Position numbers and translations under genes: made by a program. A DNA stretch of 7,526 bases from Deltaproteobacteria bacterium (GTDB taxonomy: Bacteria > Desulfobacterota > DSM-4660 > Desulfatiglandales > B25-G16): positions 1 through 7,526 of the forward strand of contig QMLW01000079.1 of assembly GCA_003646935.1 (NCBI GenBank), in the 5' to 3' direction. Of the stretch, positions 1-7,526 are shown in pieces (positions within the stretch are counted from its first letter, which is position 1; each line of letters opens with the position of its first letter). Under the pieces are notes generated by a model. That model worked only from the letters and a program-made list of their open reading frames with translations. It was not told the origin of the DNA and did not search any database.

Positions 1-1679
1 CTGATTCCTGTGGATACCGTGATGCTTCCGCCCCGCTCCGTGGCATCGAGGGCGTTCAGAATGATATTCAATATCACGCCCTGAAACTGCCCGCGATCGA
101 GGATAATAGTAGGCAGGTTTTCGCCCGGATTGAACGTGAGATTCACCCCCCGTATCAATGCCTGGTTTTCCATCTGTTCGATCGTTGTGCGGGCGAGCCT
201 ATTGATATCCGTTGGCTCTTTATCGAGCGTTGTCTGTCTCGAGAAATCGAGCAAGCCCTGGACGATCTTCTTGACCCGCACGGTGGATTCGGCGATCTTC
301 TCGAGGTGGGATCGAGCATCATCGGTGATATCCTTGCGTCTGAGCAGTAAGCGGGTAAAGGTTAACACGCCGGTCAGCGGGTTGTTGATCTCATGGGCAA
401 CGCCTGCGGCGAGCCTTCCAACGCTTGCCTGCTTTTCGGACTGAAGCAGCCGGCTTTCGCTCTCCTCCCTCCGGCGCCTATCGCGTTCCTTAAGGGATTC
501 CATCATATCCTTGAACGTTTTCTGCAACACGCCGATTTCATCTCTTGATATGGGGTCGATCTCCGGCGCGAGATTGCCCTCTGACACCTTCTGGCTCGCC
601 TGGATCAACCGGTGCACCGGGCCCATGATCTTTTTTTCAAGAAAGTATCCCAGCCATATCGCCAGGACCATGCCGGCCACAACGATAAGCACCAACACGG
701 TGAGGGCGTTTGTGCGCATGTCGACGTACTTCTCCTCCAGGACCCCCACGTAGAGCATGCCCACTCGTTGTCCGAGGATGTCCTCTATCGGCTCATATGC
801 GGTAATATACCAATCGCTCACCACAAAGGCACGGTCCGTCCATAGCTCACCCTCGGTGAGCACTTTATCTTTTACCTCTTTTGAAACCCTCGTTCCAATG
901 GCCCGCTTTCCCTCAGGAGTCATGACATTCGTCGATATCCTGAGGTCATTTTGAAAGATAGTTGCGGTTCCGATACTGCGGCCCTTGTATATTTCCTGCT
1001 TGAACACGGTGTCCCGCACGGTGTCGACGATCTCCGTGCTTCGGTTGAGGAGCCTTCCCCCATAGATAACGCCGAGAAACTCGCCTTCTTCAAATACCGG
1101 TATTGCAGCGGCGAGGGCCATCCCGGAGGTTTCAATCTCCTCATCCCTGGGTGCCGCCCTGGGGGTGGGAAGGAGGCGAATATTCGCCCGGTATGCGAGT
1201 TCCGGATCCTCGGCGGAGAGCTCCTCTTTGCTCAGGATCACGGTGCCTGACACCGCTCCCGGACCCTTAAGGGCCAGTTTCGCAACGGGATTGAAGGATT
1301 GGGTTTTTTTGCTCGGGATGGGGTTTGGGCCGATACGGCACAGCAGTTCTCCGTCACTTGCGACGATACCTGCGAAGTCGAGATTGACATGGAGGGCCAA
1401 GACCCTAATCCTTTCCAGGAGGTTCTGGAGCTCTCCATCCTTCAGGTCAGACCTAAATCCGGTTCCCAGGGTAGTAATGCTCAGGGCGCACTTCACCTTC
1501 TCGATTTGATTGAGATATATCTCGCGGGCCGAATTGAGGTCCAACCGCACGCGATTCGTGGCCTCGCTGAACACGGCCCTATAGAGGAGCTGGCCGCCGA
1601 TAAAAAGCGATACGCCGCCAACCAGCAGGGAAATTCCCAGAAAGCTCGCGATAAGTTTGGATCTCGTCGTGTAAAACAT
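1..1679 (-). CDS. Membrane sensor histidine kinase with Cache-like sensor, HAMP and HisKA domains (3' part outside the window)
   Basis: My translation of the reverse strand from the ATG at 1679 stays open for 559 codons to the window edge. The protein would autophosphorylate on His and pass the phosphate to a receiver Asp, from the inner membrane. Residues ~8-30 form membrane segment 1. Residues ~34-320 are extracytoplasmic and end in a stretch (GTRVSKEV, then AFVVSDWYITAYEPI and GMLYVGVLEEKY) typical of single-Cache small-ligand sensors. Segment 2 is ~325-346, a HAMP linker ~347-400, and HisKA ~411-480 with phospho-acceptor His429 in GVAHEINNPL. The ATPase domain begins near 520 and is cut just after its N box (Asn538, Asn542 in NIILNALDA), so the G boxes and stop lie outside. 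The sensor has Cys64 and Cys114 but no CxxCH haem motif. The start lies 30 bp after the upstream regulator gene, with AAAGG about 10 bases before it. Ligand unknown. Kinase class is certain; Cache is inferred from pattern memory. Confidence 0.93.
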   Translation of the reverse strand, partial: MFYTTRSKLIASFLGISLLVGGVSLFIGGQLLYRAVFSEATNRVRLDLNSAREIYLNQIEKVKCALSITTLGTGFRSDLKDGELQNLLERIRVLALHVNLDFAGIVASDGELLCRIGPNPIPSKKTQSFNPVAKLALKGPGAVSGTVILSKEELSAEDPELAYRANIRLLPTPRAAPRDEEIETSGMALAAAIPVFEEGEFLGVIYGGRLLNRSTEIVDTVRDTVFKQEIYKGRSIGTATIFQNDLRISTNVMTPEGKRAIGTRVSKEVKDKVLTEGELWTDRAFVVSDWYITAYEPIEDILGQRVGMLYVGVLEEKYVDMRTNALTVLVLIVVAGMVLAIWLGYFLEKKIMGPVHRLIQASQKVSEGNLAPEIDPISRDEIGVLQKTFKDMMESLKERDRRRREESESRLLQSEKQASVGRLAAGVAHEINNPLTGVLTFTRLLLRRKDITDDARSHLEKIAESTVRVKKIVQGLLDFSRQTTLDKEPTDINRLARTTIEQMENQALIRGVNLTFNPGENLPTIILDRGQFQGVILNIILNALDATERGGSITVSTGI

Positions 1680-1709
1680 GCTGCATATGCCTTTGTACGG
1701 TACGCTGCC

Positions 1710-2330
1710 TCAGGACTTGCTCTGGATCTTAAGGAAGATGAGCATGCGCCTTTGGGCGCGGGTGAGGCGTCCGAGCTGATCCTCGATCCATCGGACATCA
1801 CCGGTTACGACTGCTAGCTTCTCCGCCTTGGTCAGGTCATACTCATCGAGGGCATCAACTGATTTCTCGAGAAGCTTCATAAAGAAGTCATCGTCTGCTT
1901 CGGCCCGCTCGAGAACCTTGGCTACCTCGTCCTTATGAATCAATCCCTGCTCCTCTGTCTCCGGCGATACACCAAGGGCTCGATTCACTGAATCGATGAG
2001 CTGTTCCGGCTCAAAGGGCTTTTCAATATAGTCCGCCGCACCCAGCTTCATGGCCTGGACCGCTGAATCCACCGAAGCATAGCCGGTGATCATGATCACG
2101 GGAAGGGATTGATGGATCCTCTTTACATCCCTCAACACCCGCATACCACCAATATCCGGCATACGGATGTCAGTTAGGATAACGTCGTATTTTCTCTCAA
2201 TAGCCCAGTCGAGGCCCTCCCGGCCGCTCAGGGAGACATCCACATCGAAGCCCTCATCCCTCAGCAAGGTACTGACACTATCCAGCACTATCTGTTCATC
2301 GTCAATTACCAGGGCCTTCCTTTTTTCCAT
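1710..2330 (-). CDS. Response regulator: receiver domain plus a C-terminal helical LigA-like tail, no DNA-binding domain
   Basis: This 206-residue protein has a complete CheY-like receiver at ~4-120: acidic pair Asp10/Asp11, phospho-acceptor Asp54 in ILTDIRMPD, Thr82 in MITGYAS, Tyr101 and Lys104 in YIEKPF. It should take phosphate from a histidine kinase, most simply the one encoded next. Residues ~132-206 are a charged helical extension with no HTH, AAA+, GGDEF, EAL or HD-GYP signature. Its core, KLLEKSVDALDEYDLT followed by TGDVRWIEDQLGRL, resembles the small helical fold related to the LigA subunit of extradiol dioxygenases, seen as a tail on regulators of uncultured anaerobes; that match is from memory and tentative. 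The ATG at 2330 is chosen over a TTG at 2348 because AAGGAGG at 2337-2343 sits six bases before it and would lie inside the longer form. The first 29 bases overlap the end of the preceding receiver gene, which suggests translational coupling. Confidence 0.93.
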   Translation of the reverse strand: MEKRKALVIDDEQIVLDSVSTLLRDEGFDVDVSLSGREGLDWAIERKYDVILTDIRMPDIGGMRVLRDVKRIHQSLPVIMITGYASVDSAVQAMKLGAADYIEKPFEPEQLIDSVNRALGVSPETEEQGLIHKDEVAKVLERAEADDDFFMKLLEKSVDALDEYDLTKAEKLAVVTGDVRWIEDQLGRLTRAQRRMLIFLKIQSKS

Positions 2331-2694
2331 GGCGTTCCTCCTTCTCAATAACCTGATAGATCGTTTCTACGAGTTCCTCAGGCTCAAATGGTTTTGCAAT
2401 AAAGGTTGCAGCTCCCATCCTGATGGCCTCATGGATGGTATCCGCTGTATAGTAGCCGCTCATTACGATTACCGGTTTACCGGGCCACTGTTTTTTCACC
2501 TCCTGCATGAGGTACATTCCATCGTGCTCGGGCATCTTGACATCGATGAGAAGGAGCGCAAACTCCTCGTGTTTCATCTCCTTCAAGGCCTTAGCAGCGC
2601 TGGGGATGAGCACTACCTCAAAGCCCGCTTCCTCAAGAACCGCCTGGCAGCTCTCAAGGACTATTTTCTCGTCATCTACCACGAGTATCTTCAT
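2302..2694 (-). CDS. Stand-alone CheY-like receiver protein
   Basis: This 130-residue protein is a single receiver domain: Asp7/Asp8 acidic pair in LVVDDEK, phospho-acceptor Asp51 in LLIDVKMPEHDG, Ser79 in VIVMSGYY, Phe98 as the switch aromatic, and Lys101 in AKPFEPEE. After the domain there is only a short charged tail (KEERHGKKEGPGN), so any output must be by protein contact or as a phosphate relay or sink. The start at 2694 is taken because the receiver fold begins exactly there (MKILVVDDE). The same frame stays open to 2886, but that part runs antisense to nothing new and lies over the preceding gene. No good SD precedes 2694, so initiation may be weak, leaderless or coupled to upstream translation. 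The gene lies 40 bp after the RsbRD-like gene and overlaps the next regulator by 29 bases. A partner kinase is probably the one at 1-1679. Confidence 0.92.
   Translation of the reverse strand: MKILVVDDEKIVLESCQAVLEEAGFEVVLIPSAAKALKEMKHEEFALLLIDVKMPEHDGMYLMQEVKKQWPGKPVIVMSGYYTADTIHEAIRMGAATFIAKPFEPEELVETIYQVIEKEERHGKKEGPGN
2337..2343 (-). promoter_or_regulatory. Shine-Dalgarno of the second response regulator
   Basis: AAGGAGG on the minus strand ends six bases before the ATG at 2330. It lies inside the last codons of the upstream receiver gene. It decides the start of the 206-residue regulator and allows ribosomes finishing the upstream gene to reinitiate. Confidence 0.8.
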
Positions 2695-2712
2695 GGCATT
2701 CAATTTTGTTTC

Positions 2713-2735
2713 ATAAAATCGTGTAACGATTTTAT
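2713..2735. repeat. Perfect inverted repeat between the RsbRD-like gene and the receiver gene
   Basis: Two 10-base arms (ATAAAATCGT and its exact complement ACGATTTTAT) flank a 3-base centre. The repeat starts at the stop codon of the RsbRD-like gene and ends 18 bases before the receiver start. The stem has only two G/C pairs per arm and no run of T follows it on the minus strand, so it is a poor intrinsic terminator. A protein-binding operator or an RNA hairpin at the receiver's ribosome entry site is as likely. The symmetry is seen directly; the role is not known. Confidence 0.6.
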
Positions 2736-3193
2736 TAATAGAGAACCCCGTCTCGTTTTCGCAGTGTATCATATTTTTGAGCCACGAAGAATACACCGAG
2801 CTCAAAAATACGATTTGTCCTGGTGAGCGCCTCAATCGCCTTGAGGTTGTCCATAGGCGTAACGAAAATCGCCTGGGAATCGGCATACTCCCACATATGC
2901 GTTCTCATCATGAACAGGGCGTAGATGGCTTCAGGGCAGGGAATGCCGTCGTTGTATCTGTCCGCGGCGTATTGGGTAAAGTACTCATAGAGATCTCTGC
3001 TCGGTCTCTGGCTAAAGTATACCCGGCTCAGGTTTTTAAAGAAGTTCTCTGCATGGGCCACGCACTCCTCATCGGGTATCGTGTGGTAGGAAGGGGTCCT
3101 GTTATTCGTCTTAATGTCCTTGCACCATTGCTCTGAGATTTCCTGCGCATGCCGTTCGGTAATCTCTATCAGCTTGTCTGCGAATGCTTTCAT
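2735..3193 (-). CDS. Stand-alone RsbRD N-terminal-like helical protein, putative signalling partner
   Basis: This 152-residue protein has no enzyme motif, signal peptide or membrane segment. It looks all-helical and cytoplasmic: KLIEITERHAQEISEQWCKD at ~7-26, a TPSYHTIPDEE turn at ~33-43, ENFFKNLSRVYF at ~49-60, YAADRYNDGIPCPEAIYALFMMR at ~75-97, and a C-terminal helix to ~145. The opening 'helix with a W, then tPsYh' and the 'R-x-x-G-I-P-x-E-A-I-y-A' pattern resemble the N-terminal domain of RsbRD, a sensor-like, globin-related module that in stressosomes precedes a STAS domain. Here no STAS domain follows. I infer that it is a sensor or adaptor for the receivers and kinase downstream. The ATG at 3193 is preferred because the domain begins there; a GTG at 3235 would add 14 residues. 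Neither start has a strong SD. It lies 79 bp after atpC and 40 bp before the receiver gene. A simple 'hypothetical protein' label is the alternative. Confidence 0.8.
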   Translation of the reverse strand: MKAFADKLIEITERHAQEISEQWCKDIKTNNRTPSYHTIPDEECVAHAENFFKNLSRVYFSQRPSRDLYEYFTQYAADRYNDGIPCPEAIYALFMMRTHMWEYADSQAIFVTPMDNLKAIEALTRTNRIFELGVFFVAQKYDTLRKRDGVLY

Positions 3194-3272
3194 AGGCCTA
3201 TCCGTTATCCGTTTAGCACATGACCCCGGTGCCACGCTCTTTTCATCATTTTGTTTCTTAGGAGAAGGTATT

Positions 3273-5107
<1,835 letters not shown>

Positions 5108-5113
5108 TCATAA

Positions 5114-5120
5114 CCTCCTT
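5114..5120 (-). promoter_or_regulatory. Shine-Dalgarno of atpD, fused to the atpG stop codon
   Basis: AAGGAGG overlaps the TAA that ends atpG (TAAGGAGG). It is six bases from the GTG at 5107 and only two from an out-of-frame ATG at 5111, so spacing favours the GTG. The arrangement implies termination-reinitiation between gamma and beta. Confidence 0.8.
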
Positions 5121-5979
5121 ACCTGTTCAGCGCTTCAGCCCCTCCGGAGATATCGCAGATCTCATTGGTGATGCTTTCCTGTCGTGCCTTATTGAGCGTC
5201 AGGGTCAAATCCTCGATCACTTCCGTTGCGCTCTGGCTCGCGTTCCGCATGGCCACCATCCTTGCTGATTGCTCGCTGGCAATGAGCTCGAGAACCGCGT
5301 GGTACACCTGCATCTCCACAAACCTGGGCAACAGTTCATTCAACACAACGCTCGGTTCCGGCTCGTAGATGTATTCTCCCCTCCCCGAGGGCGGTAATTC
5401 CACCGGTTCAACGGGAAGAAGCACTTCCATGGTAGGGCGCTGCACCATGGTGGAGACAAAATGGGGATAGGTGAGATACACAAGGTCAACGTCACCCTTG
5501 GTATAGTCATCGATAATAACCCGAGAGATAGGCAGCGTGTCCTGGAGGCTCACTCTATCCTTTATTCCGGTAAACTCCGCTCGTATCGTTTGCCCGGCAC
5601 GAAGCATGAACATTCGTCCTTTTCGCCCCACGGTGATAAGGGTGACTGGCACGATTTGCTCTAAAATGAACGTGCCAATAACCCTGTTGAGGGTAGCGTT
5701 GAGCCCACCGCAGAGCCCGCGGTCGGTGGTGAAATGGATTATGGCGATTTTTTTGGTCGCCCTCTTTTCGAGAAGTGGATGAGGGGCCCCACCAGCTCGA
5801 GCGTGATAGGCGAGGTTGGAGATCACCTCGGTTATCCTCTTGGCATAGGGACGCCCCGCCGTTGCCTGATCCTGGGACCGCTTCATCTTTGCGGTGGCGA
5901 TCATCTCCATGGCCTTGCAGATCTTGGCGGTGTTCTCAACACTGCGTATGCGTCGTTGAAGGACTCTAGTGCTAATCAT
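5119..5979 (-). CDS. atpG: F1 ATP synthase gamma subunit (central stalk)
   Basis: This 286-residue protein is the rotor shaft that sits in the alpha3beta3 ring and couples c-ring rotation to catalysis. The N-terminal helix has the family pattern [20 protein letters not shown] (9-28), and the C-terminal helix ends in [20 protein letters not shown] and [12 protein letters not shown] (247-284). Both are needed for the coiled-coil axle and both are intact. The middle Rossmann-like part contains [12 protein letters not shown] (83-94), [10 protein letters not shown] (151-160) and YIYEPEP. The segment [32 protein letters not shown] (216-247) and the DDYT...LVYL motif are, from memory, typical of Chloroflexota gamma. 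The ATG at 5979 overlaps the atpA stop in an ATGA junction, with AAGG eight bases upstream. The next gene, atpD, starts 11 bases after the stop. No truncation or frameshift is seen. Confidence 0.97.
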   Translation of the reverse strand: MISTRVLQRRIRSVENTAKICKAMEMIATAKMKRSQDQATAGRPYAKRITEVISNLAYHARAGGAPHPLLEKRATKKIAIIHFTTDRGLCGGLNATLNRVIGTFILEQIVPVTLITVGRKGRMFMLRAGQTIRAEFTGIKDRVSLQDTLPISRVIIDDYTKGDVDLVYLTYPHFVSTMVQRPTMEVLLPVEPVELPPSGRGEYIYEPEPSVVLNELLPRFVEMQVYHAVLELIASEQSARMVAMRNASQSATEVIEDLTLTLNKARQESITNEICDISGGAEALNR

Positions 5980-7499
5980 GGCCGACCTTCATAGGTGGAA
6001 CCCTGCTTAAATTCAGATATGGCCCTCTCCAGAATCTCCTTTGTCTCAGGCGTGATCTCATTATCCTCATTTATCCTCTTTTCCACCTTAGGGTGATTGT
6101 TTTTCATGAATCTGTGGAAGCTCTCTTCCCATGGGATCACCTTTTCAACGGGAACATCGTCCAGGTAACCGTTCGTGACCGCGAAGAGAATCGCGACCTG
6201 CTCGCCCAAGGACATGGGGGTGTACTGCGGCTGTTTCAGGACCTCGGTGATGCGCCGACCCCGCTCCAGCTGATCCCTCGTGGCCCTATCGAGGTCTTCG
6301 GCACCGAACTGGGCGAAGGCCTGAAGCTCACGGAATTGGGCCAGCTCCAAGCGTAGGGTACCGGCCACCTGCCTCATGGCCTTCCTCTGCGCGGAGCCGC
6401 CCACGCGGGACACCGACAGCCCTACATTTGCCGCGGGACGAATGCCGGCGTTAAAGAGGTCCGGCTCCAGATAGATCTGCCCGTCTGTTATGGAGATCAC
6501 ATTCGTGGGAATGTAGGCAGACATATCCCCTGCCTGGGTTTCGATAATGGGAAGCGCGGTGAGCGATCCTCCGCCGTGATCGCGGGCCAGCTTTGCCGCT
6601 CTTTCGAGAAGCCGGCTATGCAGGTAGAAGACATCCCCTGGATAGGCCTCTCTGCCCGGCGGACGACGAAGGAGGAGGGAGAGCTGACGGTACGCCCAGG
6701 CGTGTTTGTAAAGGTCATCGTAGACGATCAGGGCATCCCCTCCCCCTTCCATGAACTGCTCGCCCATGGCACAACCTGCATAGGGAGCGATGTACTGTAA
6801 GGGCGCTGGATCAGATGCGTCGGCCGCCACCACAATGGTGTGCTCCATAGCACCATATTTCTCTAAAATAGCCACCACCTGGGCCACCTTGGATGTCTTC
6901 TGTCCAATAGCCACATAGATGCAGACGACATCTCCTCCCTTTTGCGCGATTATCGTATCAAGGGCGATCGCAGATTTACCCGTGAACCGATCGCCGATGA
7001 TCAGTTCACGCTGGCCGCGGCCGATGGGAATCATGCTGTCTATGGCCTTGATACCCGTCATTATGGGTGTATCCACAGGCCCTCTGATCGTGACACCTGG
7101 TGCAACCCGTTCGACGGGTCGGGTTTTTTCGGCCTTGATCGGCCCCTTGCCATCACGGGAACGGCCCAAGGGATCGACCACCCTTCCGATCAGCTCATCG
7201 CCTACGGGAACTTCCACCACTCTTCCGGTGGCGCTGACCTCATCTCCCTCCTTGATTTTGCTGCAGTCGCCGAGGATGACCGCACCGACATTATCCTCCT
7301 CAAGGTTGAGCGCGAGTCCCATGATGTCGTGGGGAAATTGCAGCAGTTCGTTGTACCTCGCATCACTGAGTCCGTGAACGCGGGCAATACCATCACCTAT
7401 TTCCACCACTGTTCCCACGTTGGCCATCGTAACCGTGGTGCCGAAGCGTTCTATTTCCTCTTTGATTATCGAAACAATGTCTTGATCCCGAGCTGCCAT
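5976..7499 (-). CDS. atpA: F1 ATP synthase alpha subunit
   Basis: This 507-residue protein is the non-catalytic, nucleotide-binding subunit that alternates with beta in F1 and supplies the arginine finger. The N-terminal barrel contains [17 protein letters not shown] (28-44). The non-catalytic P-loop is GDRFTGKS (169-176), with Lys175 and Ser176 intact but Phe172 where Gln is usual. Asp261 ends the Walker B strand (ALIVYDD). [25 protein letters not shown] (278-302) and [20 protein letters not shown] (352-371, arginine finger Arg365) are family hallmarks. The C-terminal helical bundle is complete. The start at 7499 has AGGAG six bases upstream, and that SD overlaps a stop codon at 7509-7511, so alpha seems coupled to the preceding gene. 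The stop overlaps atpG by ATGA. Length is typical for bacterial alpha. Confidence 0.98.
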   Translation of the reverse strand: MAARDQDIVSIIKEEIERFGTTVTMANVGTVVEIGDGIARVHGLSDARYNELLQFPHDIMGLALNLEEDNVGAVILGDCSKIKEGDEVSATGRVVEVPVGDELIGRVVDPLGRSRDGKGPIKAEKTRPVERVAPGVTIRGPVDTPIMTGIKAIDSMIPIGRGQRELIIGDRFTGKSAIALDTIIAQKGGDVVCIYVAIGQKTSKVAQVVAILEKYGAMEHTIVVAADASDPAPLQYIAPYAGCAMGEQFMEGGGDALIVYDDLYKHAWAYRQLSLLLRRPPGREAYPGDVFYLHSRLLERAAKLARDHGGGSLTALPIIETQAGDMSAYIPTNVISITDGQIYLEPDLFNAGIRPAANVGLSVSRVGGSAQRKAMRQVAGTLRLELAQFRELQAFAQFGAEDLDRATRDQLERGRRITEVLKQPQYTPMSLGEQVAILFAVTNGYLDDVPVEKVIPWEESFHRFMKNNHPKVEKRINEDNEITPETKEILERAISEFKQGSTYEGRP

Positions 7500-7505
7500 C
7501 TCTAT

Positions 7506-7510
7506 CTCCT
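7506..7510 (-). promoter_or_regulatory. Shine-Dalgarno of atpA
   Basis: AGGAG on the minus strand lies six bases before the ATG at 7499 and overlaps a TAG at 7509-7511. The same stop-plus-SD layout is used at the atpG-atpD junction, which supports this TAG as the real end of the preceding gene. Confidence 0.7.
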
Positions 7511-7526
7511 AACTATGGAGAAGCTC
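7509..7526 (-). CDS. atpH: Possible last codons of the upstream ATP synthase gene (delta subunit expected)
   Basis: Only five sense codons and a stop are in the window (reading ELLHS, then TAG). In bacterial atp operons the delta subunit gene usually precedes atpA, and delta often ends in a short helix of the L-E-x-L type, so the fragment fits. The stop overlapping the atpA ribosome site also fits an operon junction. The fragment is far too short to identify by sequence; the call rests on gene order. Confidence 0.35.
   Translation of the reverse strand, partial: ELLHS

Noticed and set aside
1305..1320. Run of seven A in the kinase coding strand as a slippage or frameshift site
   Set aside because: The frame continues without interruption through it with a sensible sensor sequence on both sides.
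1299..1817. Plus-strand open frame of 172 codons
   Set aside because: It is antisense to the continuous kinase frame, which has recognisable domains. The plus-strand product has low-complexity, non-protein-like composition.
2167..2826. Plus-strand open frame of 219 codons
   Set aside because: It lies antisense to two clear receiver genes and has no recognisable domain; it reflects codon bias of the real genes.
2695..2886. N-terminal extension of the receiver gene up to 2886
   Set aside because: The extra residues are not part of a receiver domain and lie over the coding sequence of the RsbRD-like gene in another frame. The domain starts exactly at the ATG at 2694.
3200..3213. Tandem repeat of AACGGAT (two copies) just before the RsbRD-like start
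   Set aside because: Two seven-base copies are easily expected by chance and no wider pattern supports a binding site.
3205..3249. Small open frame of 14 codons (starts MMKRAWH) between atpC and the RsbRD-like gene
   Set aside because: It has no SD and overlaps the alternative GTG start of the next gene. Nothing in it looks like a leader peptide or attenuator.
3194..3272. Sigma-54-like TGGCAC element upstream of the RsbRD-like gene
   Set aside because: TGGCAC is present on the minus strand, but the GC that should follow at -12 is about four bases too far away, so the -24/-12 spacing fails.
3194..3272. Intrinsic terminator after atpC
   Set aside because: Only a four-pair GCAC/GTGC stem with a nine-base loop is found, and no T run follows.

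Overview
The window carries one co-directional block of minus-strand genes, so it is transcribed from right to left. It has the look of a bacterial chromosome with moderate-to-high GC and nearly no non-coding DNA. Read in transcription order it holds the end of an F-type ATP synthase operon (a likely atpH tail, then atpA, atpG, atpD, atpC) and then a compact signalling cluster: a stand-alone RsbRD-like helical protein, a stand-alone CheY-like receiver, a second receiver with an unusual helical tail, and a membrane histidine kinase that is cut by the left edge of the window.

The ATP synthase part (about 3273-7526) encodes the alpha, gamma, beta and epsilon subunits of F1 in the usual bacterial order. 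The genes are translationally coupled: ATGA overlaps join atpA-atpG and atpD-atpC, and the Shine-Dalgarno (SD) sequences of atpA and atpD run into the stop codon of the gene before. All catalytic motifs are present. Alpha and beta nevertheless carry substitutions at positions that are close to invariant in the family: Phe in the alpha P-loop at the place of Gln172, and a changed stretch after Walker B and in the TDP...HLDA segment of beta.

The signalling part (1-3193) follows atpC after a 79-bp gap with no convincing terminator. Its spacings are short (40 bp, a 29-bp overlap, 30 bp), so it reads as one transcription unit that may be a continuation of the atp operon. The kinase has two membrane segments around a Cache-like extracytoplasmic sensor, a HAMP linker and a HisKA domain. 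Neither response regulator has a DNA-binding domain, so output is probably by protein contact. No partner or target can be named from sequence alone.

The organism cannot be fixed. From memory of the families, gamma and epsilon look most like Chloroflexota (Dehalococcoidia-type) subunits, while the kinase, the receivers and the RsbRD-like protein resemble those common in Desulfobacterota/Deltaproteobacteria and related uncultured anaerobes. An environmental, probably anaerobic bacterium is the best guess. No tRNA, rRNA, CRISPR array, insertion sequence or other mobile element was seen, and no stretch longer than 300 bases lacks a gene.
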